From Amycolatopsis mongoliensis (lineage in GTDB: Bacteria; Actinomycetota; Actinomycetes; Mycobacteriales; Pseudonocardiaceae): a DNA stretch of 64,000 nucleotides. Location of the stretch: the NCBI RefSeq assembly GCF_030285665.1, contig NZ_CP127295.1, positions 3,906,001 to 3,970,000 of the forward strand, written 5' to 3'. This document shows positions 9,517-18,019 of the stretch, piece by piece; the first letter of the stretch is position 1, and each line of letters starts with the position of its first letter. Below the pieces are notes generated by a model, which worked only from the letters and a program-made list of their open reading frames with translations, did not search any database and had not been told where the DNA came from. The translations under genes were made by a program, and so were the position numbers.

Positions 9517-10506
9517 ATGACCGACGTCTCTGGGGACGCCTACGACCTCTTGATCATCGGCGCGGGCCCGACCGGCCTGTTCGCCGCTTACTACGCCGGG
9601 TTCCGCGGCCTTTCGATGGCGGTGATCGACTCGCTGCCCGAGCCCGGTGGCCAGGTGACCGCGATGTACCCCGAGAAGATGATCTACGACGTCGGCGGGT
9701 TCCCCGAGATCCGCGGGCGCGATCTCGTCGACGGGCTGGTGAAGCAGGCCGCGCCGTGGAAACCGAAGTACCTGCTGGGGCGCAAGGCCGAAAAGCTCGA
9801 GACGCTCGAAAACGGCGTCGAAGTCACCCTCGACGGCGGCGAGACGCTGCGCGCGGGCGCTGTCCTGATCACCGCGGGCATCGGCGAGTTCACCCCGCGT
9901 CCGCTGCCCGCCGGCGACGGCTGGCTCGGCCGCGGCATGGTCCACTTCGTCCCCTCGTTCGACGCCCACGCGGGGCAGCACGTCGTGATCGTCGGCGGCG
10001 GCGACTCGGCCTTCGACTGGGTGCTCGCGCTGCACCCGGTCGCGGCGAGCGTGACGCTCGTGCACCGCCGCGCCAAGTTCCGCGCCGCCGAGTCCATCGT
10101 CCGGCAGGCCCGCGAGCTCGGCGTCCGGATCATCACCGACGCCGAGGTCACGCGGTTCGTCGAGGACTCGAGCGGTGCACTGGAAGCCGTCGACGTCTCG
10201 GCGAAGGGCGCCGGCGAGGAGCGGCTGCCGGCCAACGCCGTCGTCGCGGCGCTCGGGTTCACCGCCGACCTCGGCCCGATCGAGAGCTGGGGCCTGGAGA
10301 TCGACCACCGCGCCATTCCGGTCGATTCGACGATGGCGACCGCGCGCGCACGCGTCTACGCCGCCGGTGACGTCGCCGCGTACCGGGGGAAGGTCAAGCT
10401 GATCGCGACCGGCTTCGGCGAGGCCGCGACGGCCGTCAACAACATCGCCGTCCTGCTCGACCCGGACGCCCACCTGTTCCCGGGCCACTCGAGCAACGCC
10501 GAGTAG
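9517..10506 (+). CDS. Ferredoxin/flavodoxin-NADP+ reductase, thioredoxin-reductase-like
   Basis: This 329-residue flavoprotein binds FAD through G-A-G-P-T-G-L near residue 17 and NADPH through G-G-G-D-S-A in the middle. It lacks the C-x-x-C redox pair of thioredoxin reductase. That combination marks the TrxR-like ferredoxin-NADP reductases (YumC type), which pass electrons between NADPH and ferredoxin. The ATG start follows a GGAGCGAGC ribosome site. A possible -10, TAGGAT, lies about 45 nt upstream. Its stop and the stop of the convergent trypsin-like gene are only 1 bp apart. Confidence 0.9.
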   Translation: MTDVSGDAYDLLIIGAGPTGLFAAYYAGFRGLSMAVIDSLPEPGGQVTAMYPEKMIYDVGGFPEIRGRDLVDGLVKQAAPWKPKYLLGRKAEKLETLENGVEVTLDGGETLRAGAVLITAGIGEFTPRPLPAGDGWLGRGMVHFVPSFDAHAGQHVVIVGGGDSAFDWVLALHPVAASVTLVHRRAKFRAAESIVRQARELGVRIITDAEVTRFVEDSSGALEAVDVSAKGAGEERLPANAVVAALGFTADLGPIESWGLEIDHRAIPVDSTMATARARVYAAGDVAAYRGKVKLIATGFGEAATAVNNIAVLLDPDAHLFPGHSSNAE

Positions 10507-10507
10507 C

Positions 10508-11257
10508 TCAGGCCTTCGTCTTCTCCGCGATCCACGGCGCGTAGGCGACGACGGACGTGTAGATCGACGGCGCCGACGCGCACACGGGATCGTTGTTGCC
10601 CGGCCGGCTGGTGACGCCCACGAGCAGCCAGTGGTCGCCGTCGTGGACGATCTCGGGCCCGCCGGAGTCGCCGAAGCACGCCCCGGCCTTGTCCCCGGGG
10701 TTGTCCGTGCACAGCTCGGCCGTGCCGTCGAACACCGACGTGCACTTCGCGCCTTCGACGATGTGCGTGTCGAGCTGCTGCAGCGTCGTGGGGATCTGGC
10801 CGCAGTTCACCTTCGGGCAGGTCTGGCCCCAGCCGAGGATGCGGGTGGCCGTGCCCGGCGCCGCGGCCGTCGCGAGCGCGATCGGCGCGGCTTTGGCCGG
10901 CGTCGCCAGCCGCAGCAGCGCGATGTCGCCCGCCGGGCTCTGGGTGTTGAACGCCGGGTTCACGACGATGCCGGCGACCTGGCCGACTTCGCCGCCCTGG
11001 CCCACGTCATTCGTGCCCGCCCGCACGGAGATCGCGGGCGGGGTCTTGTCGAACGCGCAGTGCGCGGCCGTCACCACCCAGGTGGGAGCGATCAGCGCGC
11101 CGGCACAGAACAGTTTGCCCGTCGAGGAGTGCAGCGACACCGCGAACGGGTACGGCTGATCCGCGTCGCCGCCCCCGACGATGGCGGGTTCGGCCGACGC
11201 GGTGGCGGGGATCGAGGCGAACAGCAGGACCAGCAGGGCCAGTAGTCGCCTGGGCAC
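10508..11257 (-). CDS. Secreted trypsin-like serine protease (S1)
   Basis: This 249-residue exported protease has a signal peptide (about 1-22, ending A-S-A) and an activation-type N-terminus A-I-V-G-G. The complete triad is present: His in T-A-A-H-C, Asp in G-D-I-A-L-L, Ser in G-D-S-G-G-P. Six cysteines could form the usual three disulfides. It resembles the S1A proteases of streptomycetes. Only two residues lie between the predicted signal cleavage site and I-V-G-G, so the propeptide is minimal. The GTG start follows GGAGTTCC. The next gene upstream is glpX, 10 bp away; shared transcription is possible. Confidence 0.93.
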   Translation of the reverse strand: MPRRLLALLVLLFASIPATASAEPAIVGGGDADQPYPFAVSLHSSTGKLFCAGALIAPTWVVTAAHCAFDKTPPAISVRAGTNDVGQGGEVGQVAGIVVNPAFNTQSPAGDIALLRLATPAKAAPIALATAAAPGTATRILGWGQTCPKVNCGQIPTTLQQLDTHIVEGAKCTSVFDGTAELCTDNPGDKAGACFGDSGGPEIVHDGDHWLLVGVTSRPGNNDPVCASAPSIYTSVVAYAPWIAEKTKA

Positions 11258-11267
11258 GGAACTCCTT

Positions 11268-12323
11268 CTACGGCAGCGGGGGAACGACGTCGTCGTCGGG
11301 CGTGTCCAGGTGGCCGTCGAAGTTGACCGAGGAGTACGCCCGCAGCTTGGTGAGCCGGTGGTAGCCGTCGATCATTCTGACGGTCCCGGACTTGGACCGC
11401 ATCACGATGGACTGCGTCGTCGCGCCGCCCTCGCGGTAGTGGACCCCGCGCAGCAGGTCGCCGTCGGTGACGCCGGTGGCGCAGAAGAACACGTTGTCGC
11501 CGGTGACCAGGTCGTCGTTCAGCAGCACGCGGTCGAGGTCGTGCCCGGCAGCGATGGCCTTCTCGCGCTCGGCGTCGTCCTTCGGCCACAGCCGGCCCTG
11601 CAGCTCCCCGCCGAGGCACTTCATCGCGCAGGCCGCGATGATGCCCTCGGGGGTGCCGCCGATGCCGATCAGCATGTCGACGCCGGTGGTCGGGCGGGCT
11701 GCGGCGATCGCGCCCGCGACGTCGCCGTCGGAGATGAAGCGGATCCGTGCGCCGGCGTCGCGGACCTCCTTGATGATCTGCTCGTGGCGCGGGCGGTCCA
11801 GGATGCACACGGTGACGTCGCCGACGCTGCTGTGCTTCGCCTTGGCGACCCGCCGGATGTTCTCCGCGATCGGCGCACCGAGCTCGACCTTGCCCGCCGC
11901 CTCCGGCCCGACGGCCAGCTTCTCCATGTAGAACACCGCGGACGGGTCGAACATCGCGCCGCGCTCGGCGACCGCGAGCACCGCGAGGGCGTTCGGCATG
12001 CCCTTGGCCATCAGCGTCGTGCCGTCGACCGGGTCGACCGCGACGTCGCAGTCGGGCCCGTCGCCGTTGCCGACCTCCTCGCCGTTGAACAGCATGGGCG
12101 CTTCGTCCTTCTCGCCCTCGCCGATCACCACGACTCCGCGCATCGACACCGTCGACACCAGCTGGCGCATCGCGTCGACGGCCGCGCCGTCCCCGCCGAT
12201 CTTGTCACCGCGGCCGACCCAGCGGCCGGCCGCCATCGCGGCGGCCTCGGTCACGCGGACCAGCTCCATCGCGAGGTTGCGGTCGGGTGCTTCACGGCGT
12301 TGTGGGGCGCTGGGGGTCGTCAT
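11268..12323 (-). CDS. glpX: Class II fructose-1,6-bisphosphatase
   Basis: This 351-residue gluconeogenic enzyme hydrolyses fructose-1,6-bisphosphate in the cytosol. GlpX marks are present: [11 protein letters not shown], the metal-binding D-P-V-D-G-T-T, and G-G-T-P-E-G. In actinobacteria this is usually the only fructose bisphosphatase. The ATG at 12323 is chosen over an upstream in-frame start because GGGAGG precedes it and the family begins near M-x-x-P. It lies downstream of xseB on the same strand, matching the recalled order of Rv1099c and Rv1107c. Confidence 0.96.
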   Translation of the reverse strand: MTTPSAPQRREAPDRNLAMELVRVTEAAAMAAGRWVGRGDKIGGDGAAVDAMRQLVSTVSMRGVVVIGEGEKDEAPMLFNGEEVGNGDGPDCDVAVDPVDGTTLMAKGMPNALAVLAVAERGAMFDPSAVFYMEKLAVGPEAAGKVELGAPIAENIRRVAKAKHSSVGDVTVCILDRPRHEQIIKEVRDAGARIRFISDGDVAGAIAAARPTTGVDMLIGIGGTPEGIIAACAMKCLGGELQGRLWPKDDAEREKAIAAGHDLDRVLLNDDLVTGDNVFFCATGVTDGDLLRGVHYREGGATTQSIVMRSKSGTVRMIDGYHRLTKLRAYSSVNFDGHLDTPDDDVVPPLP

Positions 12324-12410
12324 GCGGGCCTCCCGGAGAAGCGGAGTTCGGCGGACGCCCAGTCTCTCAGATACCGCGGGTCGGTCCAGTCGCCCGCGGC
12401 ATGGCAAACG

Positions 12411-12638
12411 TCACTGGCCGTCGCCGGTTTCGTCCTCCACGGACGCCAGAGCGGCCTCGATGCGCTCGCGCGCGCCTTCGAGATGGCGCTCACAGACCTT
12501 CGCGAGCTTCTCGCCCTTCTCCCACAGCGCGAGCGACTGCTCCAGGGACAGGCCGCCGGCTTCCAGCTCGCGGACGACCTCGACGAGGCGGTCGCGGGCC
12601 TGCTCGTAGCCGAGTTCCTCGCTGGCTGCTTCACTCAC
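12411..12638 (-). CDS. xseB: Exonuclease VII small subunit
   Basis: This 75-residue helical protein matches XseB: L-G-Y-E-Q-A-R-D-R-L, then L-E-A-G-G-L-S-L-E-Q-S-L-A-L-W-E-K-G, a helical hairpin that wraps around XseA. With XseA it degrades single-stranded DNA from both ends. The GTG start at 12638 overlaps the TGA of the upstream unknown gene as GTGA, so translation is coupled. A longer frame exists upstream but has no family support. Confidence 0.95.
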   Translation of the reverse strand: MSEAASEELGYEQARDRLVEVVRELEAGGLSLEQSLALWEKGEKLAKVCERHLEGARERIEAALASVEDETGDGQ

Positions 12639-13039
12639 GCTGGGCGTTCTCCGACCTTCCGGCTTGGGCTGTGCGCGCACACTACCGCGCTGGCCATCGC
12701 GTGGTCGTACCCGACGAACGCCAGGGCGAACTCCTGTCCGTCACCCTCCGCGATCGCCTCTTCGAGGTTTTCCTGTGCGCCCGCCACCCGCTTGCGGTGC
12801 CCGGCGCCCTCGGCGAACCACCAGCGCGAGCCGACCTGCGTCGACGTCGCCTCGGACAGCCGCCGCAGCTGCGGCCCCAGGCCGCGGCGGGCGGCGCCGC
12901 CACAGCCGGCGAGCAGCGCCGTCCAGCACTCGGCAGCCGCCCGGTCGGTGCGCATCGCCTGGTCCAGCAGCGGACGCGCGCCCAGTCGCCGGGCCGCGTC
13001 CAGGGTGAGGGGGAGGAACGTCGCCGCCTTCAGCGTCAC
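12635..13039 (-). CDS. Unknown protein coupled between xseA and xseB
   Basis: This 134-residue soluble protein is of no family I recognise. It has helical stretches, a short Cys-containing segment (L-L-A-G-C-G-G) and a W-W pair near residue 74. Its GTG start overlaps the xseA stop (GTGA at 13036-13039), and its TGA overlaps the xseB start in the same way. Nothing separates the three genes, so they should be translated in series. In M. tuberculosis xseB follows xseA directly (Rv1107c/Rv1108c), so this gene is an addition. A role with exonuclease VII is an inference from position alone. Confidence 0.8.
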   Translation of the reverse strand: MTLKAATFLPLTLDAARRLGARPLLDQAMRTDRAAAECWTALLAGCGGAARRGLGPQLRRLSEATSTQVGSRWWFAEGAGHRKRVAGAQENLEEAIAEGDGQEFALAFVGYDHAMASAVVCAHSPSRKVGERPA

Positions 13040-14283
13040 CCCTGTGCTCCTTCCGCCACCGCGCCGATCGCACCGTCGCCCACGCGCACGCGCAGCTGGG
13101 CACCGGCCTCGACTTCGGAGACGGAGCGGAGTACCTGGAGGTTGCCTTCGGCGTCGAGGAACTGCACGACCGCGTAGCCGCGCGCCAGCGTCGCGGCCGG
13201 GCCGAGCGCCGTGAGCCGGGCCCGCGCGCTCGCGAGCTCGGCCTGGTCCTTGGCGAGCAGCGTCAGCATGGCGCGGCGCGCGCGTTCGCGGTGGACGTCG
13301 ACGTCGTCCTGGCGCCGCTGGACCGGGCCGAGCGGGTCGGCCAGCGACGGGCGGCTGCGCAGCTGGGTCAGCAGGCGCGTCTGCGTGTCGACCCAGCCGT
13401 GCAGGGCGCGGCGCCCGCGGTCGCGCATCTGCCGGACCCGCTCGGTCTCCTCGCGGTGGTCCGGCACGATCCGCTTGCTGGCGTCGGTCGGAGTCGAGCA
13501 GCGCAGGTCGGCGACGTAGTCGAGCAGCGGGGTGTCCGGCTCGTGCCCGATCGCGCTCACCACCGGCGTGCCCGCCGCCGACACCGCGCGGCAGAGCGCC
13601 TCGTCGGAGAACGGCAGCAGGTCCTCGACGCTGCCGCCGCCGCGGGCGATGACGATGACGTCGATCTCGGGGTCAGCGTCGAGGATGCGCAGCGCGCGCA
13701 TGACCTGCGGGACGGCCTGCGAGCCCTGCACGGCGGTGTTGATGACCTTGAACCGGACGTGCGGCCACCGCGTTTGGGCGTTGACCAGCACGTCCCGCTC
13801 GGCCGCCGACGCGCGGCCGGTGATCAGCCCGACGCCCTTCGGCAGGAACGGGATCGGCCGCTTGCGCTGCGCCGAGAAGAGGCCTTCGGCGGTCAGCAGC
13901 TTCTTCAGGCGCTCGATCCGCGCCAGCAGCTCACCGACGCCGACGGCGCGGATCTGGTCGGCGCGCAGGCTGATCGTGCCGCGGCCGAAGAAGAACGACG
14001 GCTTCGCGTGCACGACCACGCTGGCGCCTTCGCGCAGCGGCGGCTCCATCTCGCGGATCAGCCAGTTCGGGCAGGTCACCGACATCGAGACGTCCGCCGA
14101 CGGGTCGCGCAGCGTCAGGAACGCGGTCTGCGTGTTCGGCCGGGAATTGACCTGCGTGACCTGGCCTTCGACCCAGACGCTGCCGAGCCGGTGGATCCAG
14201 TCACCGATCTTGCGCGCGACCGTGCGGACCGGCCACGGGTTTTCGGCGGTGCTCGCGGGGGCCTGGGCGGACTCGGTGCTCAC
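13036..14283 (-). CDS. xseA: Exonuclease VII large subunit
   Basis: This 415-residue catalytic subunit has an N-terminal OB-fold (about residues 18-110; V-W-V-E-G-Q-V-T-Q) that binds single-stranded DNA. The ExoVII core follows, with G-L-I-T-G-R-A-S-A-A-E-R-D, I-A-R-G-G-G-S-x-E-D-L and G-H-E-P-D-x-P-L-x-D-x-V-A-D. A long helical region before the C-terminus is where XseB docks. The GTG start overlaps the stop of the upstream gene (GTGA at 14280-14283). The second gene of a four-gene coupled run. Confidence 0.96.
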   Translation of the reverse strand: MSTESAQAPASTAENPWPVRTVARKIGDWIHRLGSVWVEGQVTQVNSRPNTQTAFLTLRDPSADVSMSVTCPNWLIREMEPPLREGASVVVHAKPSFFFGRGTISLRADQIRAVGVGELLARIERLKKLLTAEGLFSAQRKRPIPFLPKGVGLITGRASAAERDVLVNAQTRWPHVRFKVINTAVQGSQAVPQVMRALRILDADPEIDVIVIARGGGSVEDLLPFSDEALCRAVSAAGTPVVSAIGHEPDTPLLDYVADLRCSTPTDASKRIVPDHREETERVRQMRDRGRRALHGWVDTQTRLLTQLRSRPSLADPLGPVQRRQDDVDVHRERARRAMLTLLAKDQAELASARARLTALGPAATLARGYAVVQFLDAEGNLQVLRSVSEVEAGAQLRVRVGDGAIGAVAEGAQG

Positions 14284-15026
14284 TGGCCTTCCGTGCCGTG
14301 TTCCTCGGCTTGTTCGGCCTTGCGGGCGTTGGCGATCCGGCGGGACAGCATCCCGGTGAAGGACGAGCGGTCGGCGTGCGCGCGCTCGTACTCGAGGATC
14401 GTCTCGAGCTGGGGGATCGAGAGCTGGCGCAGGCGGGCCCGCAGCTGCGGGAGGGTGAGCTGGTCGTAGCCGGTCAGCCCGGCGGGACCGTCGTACCCGG
14501 CGGCGCTGGTCCGTGGGGTGTCGGTCTTGGACTTGTCGGCCTTCGGCGTGCCGGGCTTGGGGGTGCGCGGCGCCTCGTCCTGCTTCTCGCCGTCGTCGGC
14601 ACCGCTGTCGTTCTCGCCGTCGGCGTGGTTCTCGGCGAGCGCGCGTTCCTCCTCGGCCCACGGATCGCCCAGTTCCGCTTCGAGTTCGGCTGCTGACGGA
14701 ATGTGACCGTTGATCTCCGAGCGCGGCTCGGGCACGTCGGCGACCGGCGTCAGGTTCGGCCGCGCGGGCGGGACGGGGGCCTCGATGTCCTCGTCGAAGG
14801 TCGCCCAGCTGGGCGCGTCCTCGACGGGGCGCAGGCTCGACAGGGCGTTGTCGCCCTTGATCGCCAGCTCGGTGACGTGCTGCTGCACCCGCATGGAGGC
14901 CTGCAGCACCTGGCTGACGACGGTCACCGGGAGTCCGGCGAGCTGCCGGGGAAGCTCACGAACCCGCTCGGCGGTGCTGACGGCGAGGCCCGCGGCGACC
15001 CGGAGGGGGAGCGGGAATGGCTTCAT
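14280..15026 (-). CDS. Rv1109c-like protein with N-terminal amphipathic region and disordered middle
   Basis: This 248-residue protein holds the position of Rv1109c between ispH and xseA. The first 70 residues, starting M-K-P-F-P-L-P-L-R-V-A-A-G, are amphipathic and helical. An acidic, proline-rich disordered middle follows (about 90-185). A basic C-terminal helical domain (L-R-A-R-L-R-Q-L-S-I-P-Q-L-E) ends the protein. Some actinobacterial relatives carry the name lipid droplet-associated protein; I recall this but cannot verify it. The ATG at 15026 is preferred over a start 79 codons upstream, which would run into the ispH promoter. It is the first gene of the coupled xse operon. Confidence 0.8.
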   Translation of the reverse strand: MKPFPLPLRVAAGLAVSTAERVRELPRQLAGLPVTVVSQVLQASMRVQQHVTELAIKGDNALSSLRPVEDAPSWATFDEDIEAPVPPARPNLTPVADVPEPRSEINGHIPSAAELEAELGDPWAEEERALAENHADGENDSGADDGEKQDEAPRTPKPGTPKADKSKTDTPRTSAAGYDGPAGLTGYDQLTLPQLRARLRQLSIPQLETILEYERAHADRSSFTGMLSRRIANARKAEQAEEHGTEGQ

Positions 15027-15164
15027 ACGTCTAGCCTGCCGCATATCCGCCATCCTGCCCAACCGAACGGGTGGGTCCGGGCGCAATGCGTGACGCCGGG
15101 CACAGCACGGTAGGGGGACGAAGCTCACCCGAAAGGGACTTCGAGTTCGTCTCGGGACTGCCCG

Positions 15165-15170
15165 TACCCT
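15165..15170 (+). promoter_or_regulatory. -10 hexamer for ispH (leaderless)
   Basis: TACCCT ends 7 nt before the ATG at 15178, so transcription would begin at or next to the start codon. No ribosome site of normal spacing is present. No clear -35 was seen. Confidence 0.4.
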
Positions 15171-15177
15171 GGGGGCC

Positions 15178-16173
15178 ATGAGTTCAGCGAGTCCCGGAAT
15201 CGAGCCCGCGGGTACCCCGACGATCACCGGCACCGCTTCCGGCAAGCGGGTGCTGCTCGCCAAACCCCGTGGTTACTGCGCCGGCGTCGACCGCGCGGTG
15301 ATCGCCGTCGAGAAGGCCCTCGAGGTCTACGGCGCCCCGGTGTACGTCCGCAAGGAAATTGTGCACAACCGGCACGTGGTCGAGACGCTGCGCGAGCGTG
15401 GCGCGATCTTCGTCGACGAGACGTCCGAGGTGCCCGAGGGCGCGCTGGTGGTGTTCTCCGCCCACGGCGTCTCGCCGATGGTGCACGCGGAGGCCGCGGA
15501 CCGGAACCTGCGCACGATCGACGCGACCTGCCCCCTGGTGACGAAGGTGCACAAGGAGGTCAACCGCTTCGCGAAGGACGACTACGACATCCTGCTGATC
15601 GGCCACGAGGGTCACGAAGAGGTCGAGGGCACGGCCGGCGAGGCGCCGGACAAGGTCCAGCTGGTCGACAAGGCGGAGGACGTCGACAAGGTCGAGGTGC
15701 GCGACCCGTCGAAGGTGATCTGGCTGTCCCAGACGACGCTCTCGGTCGACGAGACGATGGAGCGCGTCGACCAGCTCCGCGAGCGCTTCCCGGGCTTGGC
15801 GGACCCGCCGAGCGACGACATCTGCTACGCGACGACGAACCGCCAGGTCGCGGTCAAGGCGATGGCGGCCGAGTGCGACCTGGTCCTGGTGGTCGGGTCG
15901 ACGAACTCGTCCAACTCGAAGCGCCTGGTCGAGGTGGCCCTGAAGGCCGGCGCCCGCGCGTCCTACCTGGTCGACTTCGCGCACGAGGTCGACGAGGCCT
16001 GGCTCGACGGCGTGACGACGGTCGGGGTGACGTCCGGGGCGTCGGTGCCGGACGAGCTGGTGATGGAGCTGCTCACCTGGCTGGCCGAGCGGGGTTACGG
16101 CGACGTCGACGAAGTGACCACGGCCAACGAGAAGATCACCTTCGCGCCGCCGAAGGAGCTGCGGAAGGTCTGA
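15178..16173 (+). CDS. ispH: 4-hydroxy-3-methylbut-2-enyl diphosphate reductase
   Basis: IspH (LytB), 331 residues, carries out the last step of the MEP pathway and makes IPP and DMAPP for menaquinone, decaprenyl phosphate and other isoprenoids. The three iron-sulfur ligands are present: Cys34 (R-G-Y-C-A-G-V), Cys118 (A-T-C-P-L-V) and Cys216 (I-C-Y-A-T-T-N). The substrate loop S-N-S-S-N-S-K-R and T-S-G-A-S are also there. It is divergent from the xse operon, as Rv1110 is from Rv1109c. Electrons could come from the ferredoxin system whose reductase lies at 9.5 kb. Confidence 0.97.
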   Translation: MSSASPGIEPAGTPTITGTASGKRVLLAKPRGYCAGVDRAVIAVEKALEVYGAPVYVRKEIVHNRHVVETLRERGAIFVDETSEVPEGALVVFSAHGVSPMVHAEAADRNLRTIDATCPLVTKVHKEVNRFAKDDYDILLIGHEGHEEVEGTAGEAPDKVQLVDKAEDVDKVEVRDPSKVIWLSQTTLSVDETMERVDQLRERFPGLADPPSDDICYATTNRQVAVKAMAAECDLVLVVGSTNSSNSKRLVEVALKAGARASYLVDFAHEVDEAWLDGVTTVGVTSGASVPDELVMELLTWLAERGYGDVDEVTTANEKITFAPPKELRKV

Positions 16174-16261
16174 GTTTCAGGTCGGTTCGGCGGCGGGTCG
16201 CGAGTGCGGCCCGCCGCCGAACTGCGTTGCGGGACTGCGCGGGCCGAGTTCGGTCTTCGAG

Positions 16262-16543
16262 CACGCGAGTCTCGCTCGCGGTCACGCGAGTGCGGGTTTT
16301 GAGCACGCGAGTTCCGTTCGCAGTCACGCGAGTTCGGGCTACGGGCCCGGCTGGCCGAAGTCCTCGACGAGGGCCGGGCCGCGGGCGAGTTGCCCGTCGG
16401 CCTGGATCCCGCGCGCTGGCCGCCACCGTTGTCGCCGTCCTGCTCAAAAGCACGCGAGTCCCGTCCGCGGTCACGCGAGTGCGGGCTTTGAGCACGCGGG
16501 TTCCGTCCGCCGTCACGCGAGTTCCGCCTCTGATCACGCGAGT
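16262..16543. repeat. 21-bp tandem repeats in two in-phase clusters
   Basis: The 9-mer CACGCGAGT starts at 16262, 16283, 16304 and 16325, and again at 16451, 16472, 16493 (one change, CACGCGGGT), 16514 and 16535. Every step is exactly 21 bp, and the clusters are 126 bp (6 x 21) apart. The 12 bases after each core alternate between a CGTCCGCGGT-like and a GCGGGTTTTGAG-like form, giving a higher 42-bp period. The field lies between the convergent ispH and DUF6542 genes. A minus-strand frame stays open through it (T-R-V repeats), because 21 is a multiple of three, but shows no coding sense. Confidence 0.85.
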
Positions 16544-16575
16544 TCCGGCGGCGATCACAGGCGCTGGCACCGCGA

Positions 16576-16611
16576 AAAGGCGGTCACCTTCCGCGGAAGG
16601 TGACCGCCTTT
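16576..16611. terminator. Bidirectional terminator between ispH and the DUF6542 gene
   Basis: A perfect 36-bp palindrome runs from AAAGGCGG to CCGCCTTT. With A-runs on one side and T-runs on the other it can terminate transcripts from both strands. It ends 10 bp from the stop of the minus-strand gene. Confidence 0.75.
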
Positions 16612-16621
16612 GCGGTGGTCG

Positions 16622-17533
16622 TCAGCGCTCTTCGTCGTCCCAAGGACGGTTCCGGCGCGGCGGGGCGCCTCGCCCCCCGGACGGGCGGCGGGGTGGAGGC
16701 GTGTCGCGGCCGTCTTCCGCGGGCGGGCGTGGGCGTCGCCGGGGGGCGTCGCCGCCGCTGCGGCGGCGGGGGTCGCTCTCCGCCGGGGGCGGTGTGCGGC
16801 GGCCTGCCGGCGGTGGCTTGCGTGCGCCGCGGTCGCGTTCGGCCGGGGCGCCGGCGCGCGGGGCACGGCGTTCGCCGTCCGCGGGCGGCCTCGGCCGCCG
16901 CGGCGGTTCGCCGTCTCGGCCGCGCCGGGCGCCCTGGGGCAGCGGCGTCTGGCCGGTGCGGTTCGACCCGGGCGGCCGCGGACGGCCGCCGGCCGACGTC
17001 GCCGCAGCACGCGTCGACGGCTTCTCGTCGTCCTCGTCCGCTCGGCGGCGGTCGGCCTTGCCCTTCTTCGGAGCGTCCGGGTCGCGTTCGCGGAAGATCC
17101 GGACGAACCCGATCAGCAGCGTGATGCCGGTGGTGATCGCCATGATCGGGAAGCCGTTGATCAGCGGGGTGCCGATGCTCAGCACCTTCGAGAGCATGTC
17201 GTCGCCCTCGGAACCCGAGGTCAGCAGGATCACGCCGGGCACGGTCACGGCCAGCACCAGCGGCGGCATGACCATCGGCCCGAACAGCCCGCGGCGCCGG
17301 ACCGCGCAGACCGCGATCACGGCCCCGGCGATGTAGAGGACGGTGAAGATCACCGGGATGGTGCTCTGGCTCGGCTTGCCGATGAGGGCGCCTACGACCG
17401 CCAGGCCGAAGCCGACCAGGACCGCCGCCCACCACGGCAGCCCGCGCCTCGAACCGACGACAGGACGCTCGTCCCACGGCACGGGGACGTCGTCGGCATC
17501 TGGATCGCTCTGGCGATCGCGAATCGCGGTCAC
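16622..17533 (-). CDS. DUF6542-type membrane protein with a long basic Pro/Arg-rich tail (Rv1111c position)
   Basis: This 303-residue protein has about four membrane helices between residues 30 and 150: W-W-A-A-V-L-V-G-F-G-L, I-P-V-I-F-T-V-L-Y, M-V-M-P-P-L-V-L-A-V and I-M-A-I-T-T-G-I-T-L-L. A cytoplasmic tail of about 145 residues follows, almost entirely Arg, Pro, Gly and Asp. Function is unknown. Gene order after ispH is the same as Rv1110-Rv1111c. The GTG at 17533 is chosen because TACGGT lies 8 nt upstream, which fits a leaderless transcript; the longer frame upstream has no family support. Confidence 0.82.
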   Translation of the reverse strand: MTAIRDRQSDPDADDVPVPWDERPVVGSRRGLPWWAAVLVGFGLAVVGALIGKPSQSTIPVIFTVLYIAGAVIAVCAVRRRGLFGPMVMPPLVLAVTVPGVILLTSGSEGDDMLSKVLSIGTPLINGFPIMAITTGITLLIGFVRIFRERDPDAPKKGKADRRRADEDDEKPSTRAAATSAGGRPRPPGSNRTGQTPLPQGARRGRDGEPPRRPRPPADGERRAPRAGAPAERDRGARKPPPAGRRTPPPAESDPRRRSGGDAPRRRPRPPAEDGRDTPPPRRPSGGRGAPPRRNRPWDDEER

Positions 17534-18019
17534 AACACAACACCGTATCTCGTGGTTGTGAAGATCTTGCCAGCACCGCCGCCGACGTGGGTGGACCGCC
17601 ACCCGGCGGCGTGACCGAGGGGTCCCGCCGGGTGCTGCTGTGGTGTGGTCCGAACCTGGGAAAGCGCTGCCGGGTTTGTCTCCTTTCCGTGGCAAGGGTA
17701 CGCGCGTCGTCGCAGGTGGGAGGCTTGCGTGAGGTTGTCCCGCAGGTCCGCGGGCCGGTCGGCCGAAGGGGCGGATCCGGCGGTCGCCTCGGCCATGGGC
17801 CGGGTCGGCGATGGTGACCAGGCCGGCTTTCTGCTCACCGGCAGGCGGCCACCTCCGGCGAAGGACCGAACGAACCCGGCGGACGGTCGGTTCGGTGCTT
17901 TCCGACCGCGGACTTCGTCCGCACGCTGCCGTGCTCACGCGCGGCCGGCGCGTAGATCCCGACGCGCCGTCGCCGCCGTGGGCTCGCCGGGCAACGGCCG
18001 GCCGCCCGAGCCGCTCCGC
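17534..18019. other. 486-bp region without a supported gene
   Basis: Apart from a -10 hexamer (TACGGT, minus strand, 17542-17547) for the DUF6542 gene, I find nothing supported. Open frames exist on both strands but have no family motifs, no ribosome sites and the random Arg/Pro-rich composition of high-GC shadows. The segment 17645-17720 has a cluster of short complementary stretches that could fold, but it matches no riboswitch I know. Confidence 0.5.
17542..17547 (-). promoter_or_regulatory. -10 hexamer for the DUF6542 gene (leaderless)
   Basis: TACGGT on the minus strand, 8 nt before the GTG at 17533. There is no ribosome site at normal spacing. Confidence 0.35.

Noticed and set aside
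16262..16543. CRISPR array or a T-R-V repeat protein
   Set aside because: The 21-bp period leaves no unique spacers of CRISPR length and there are no cas genes. The open frame follows from the 21-bp step.
17600..17760. A riboswitch upstream of the DUF6542 gene
   Set aside because: Short complementary stretches are present, but none of the conserved cores I know (ydaO, cobalamin, ykoK) fits, and the gene seems to have a leaderless start.
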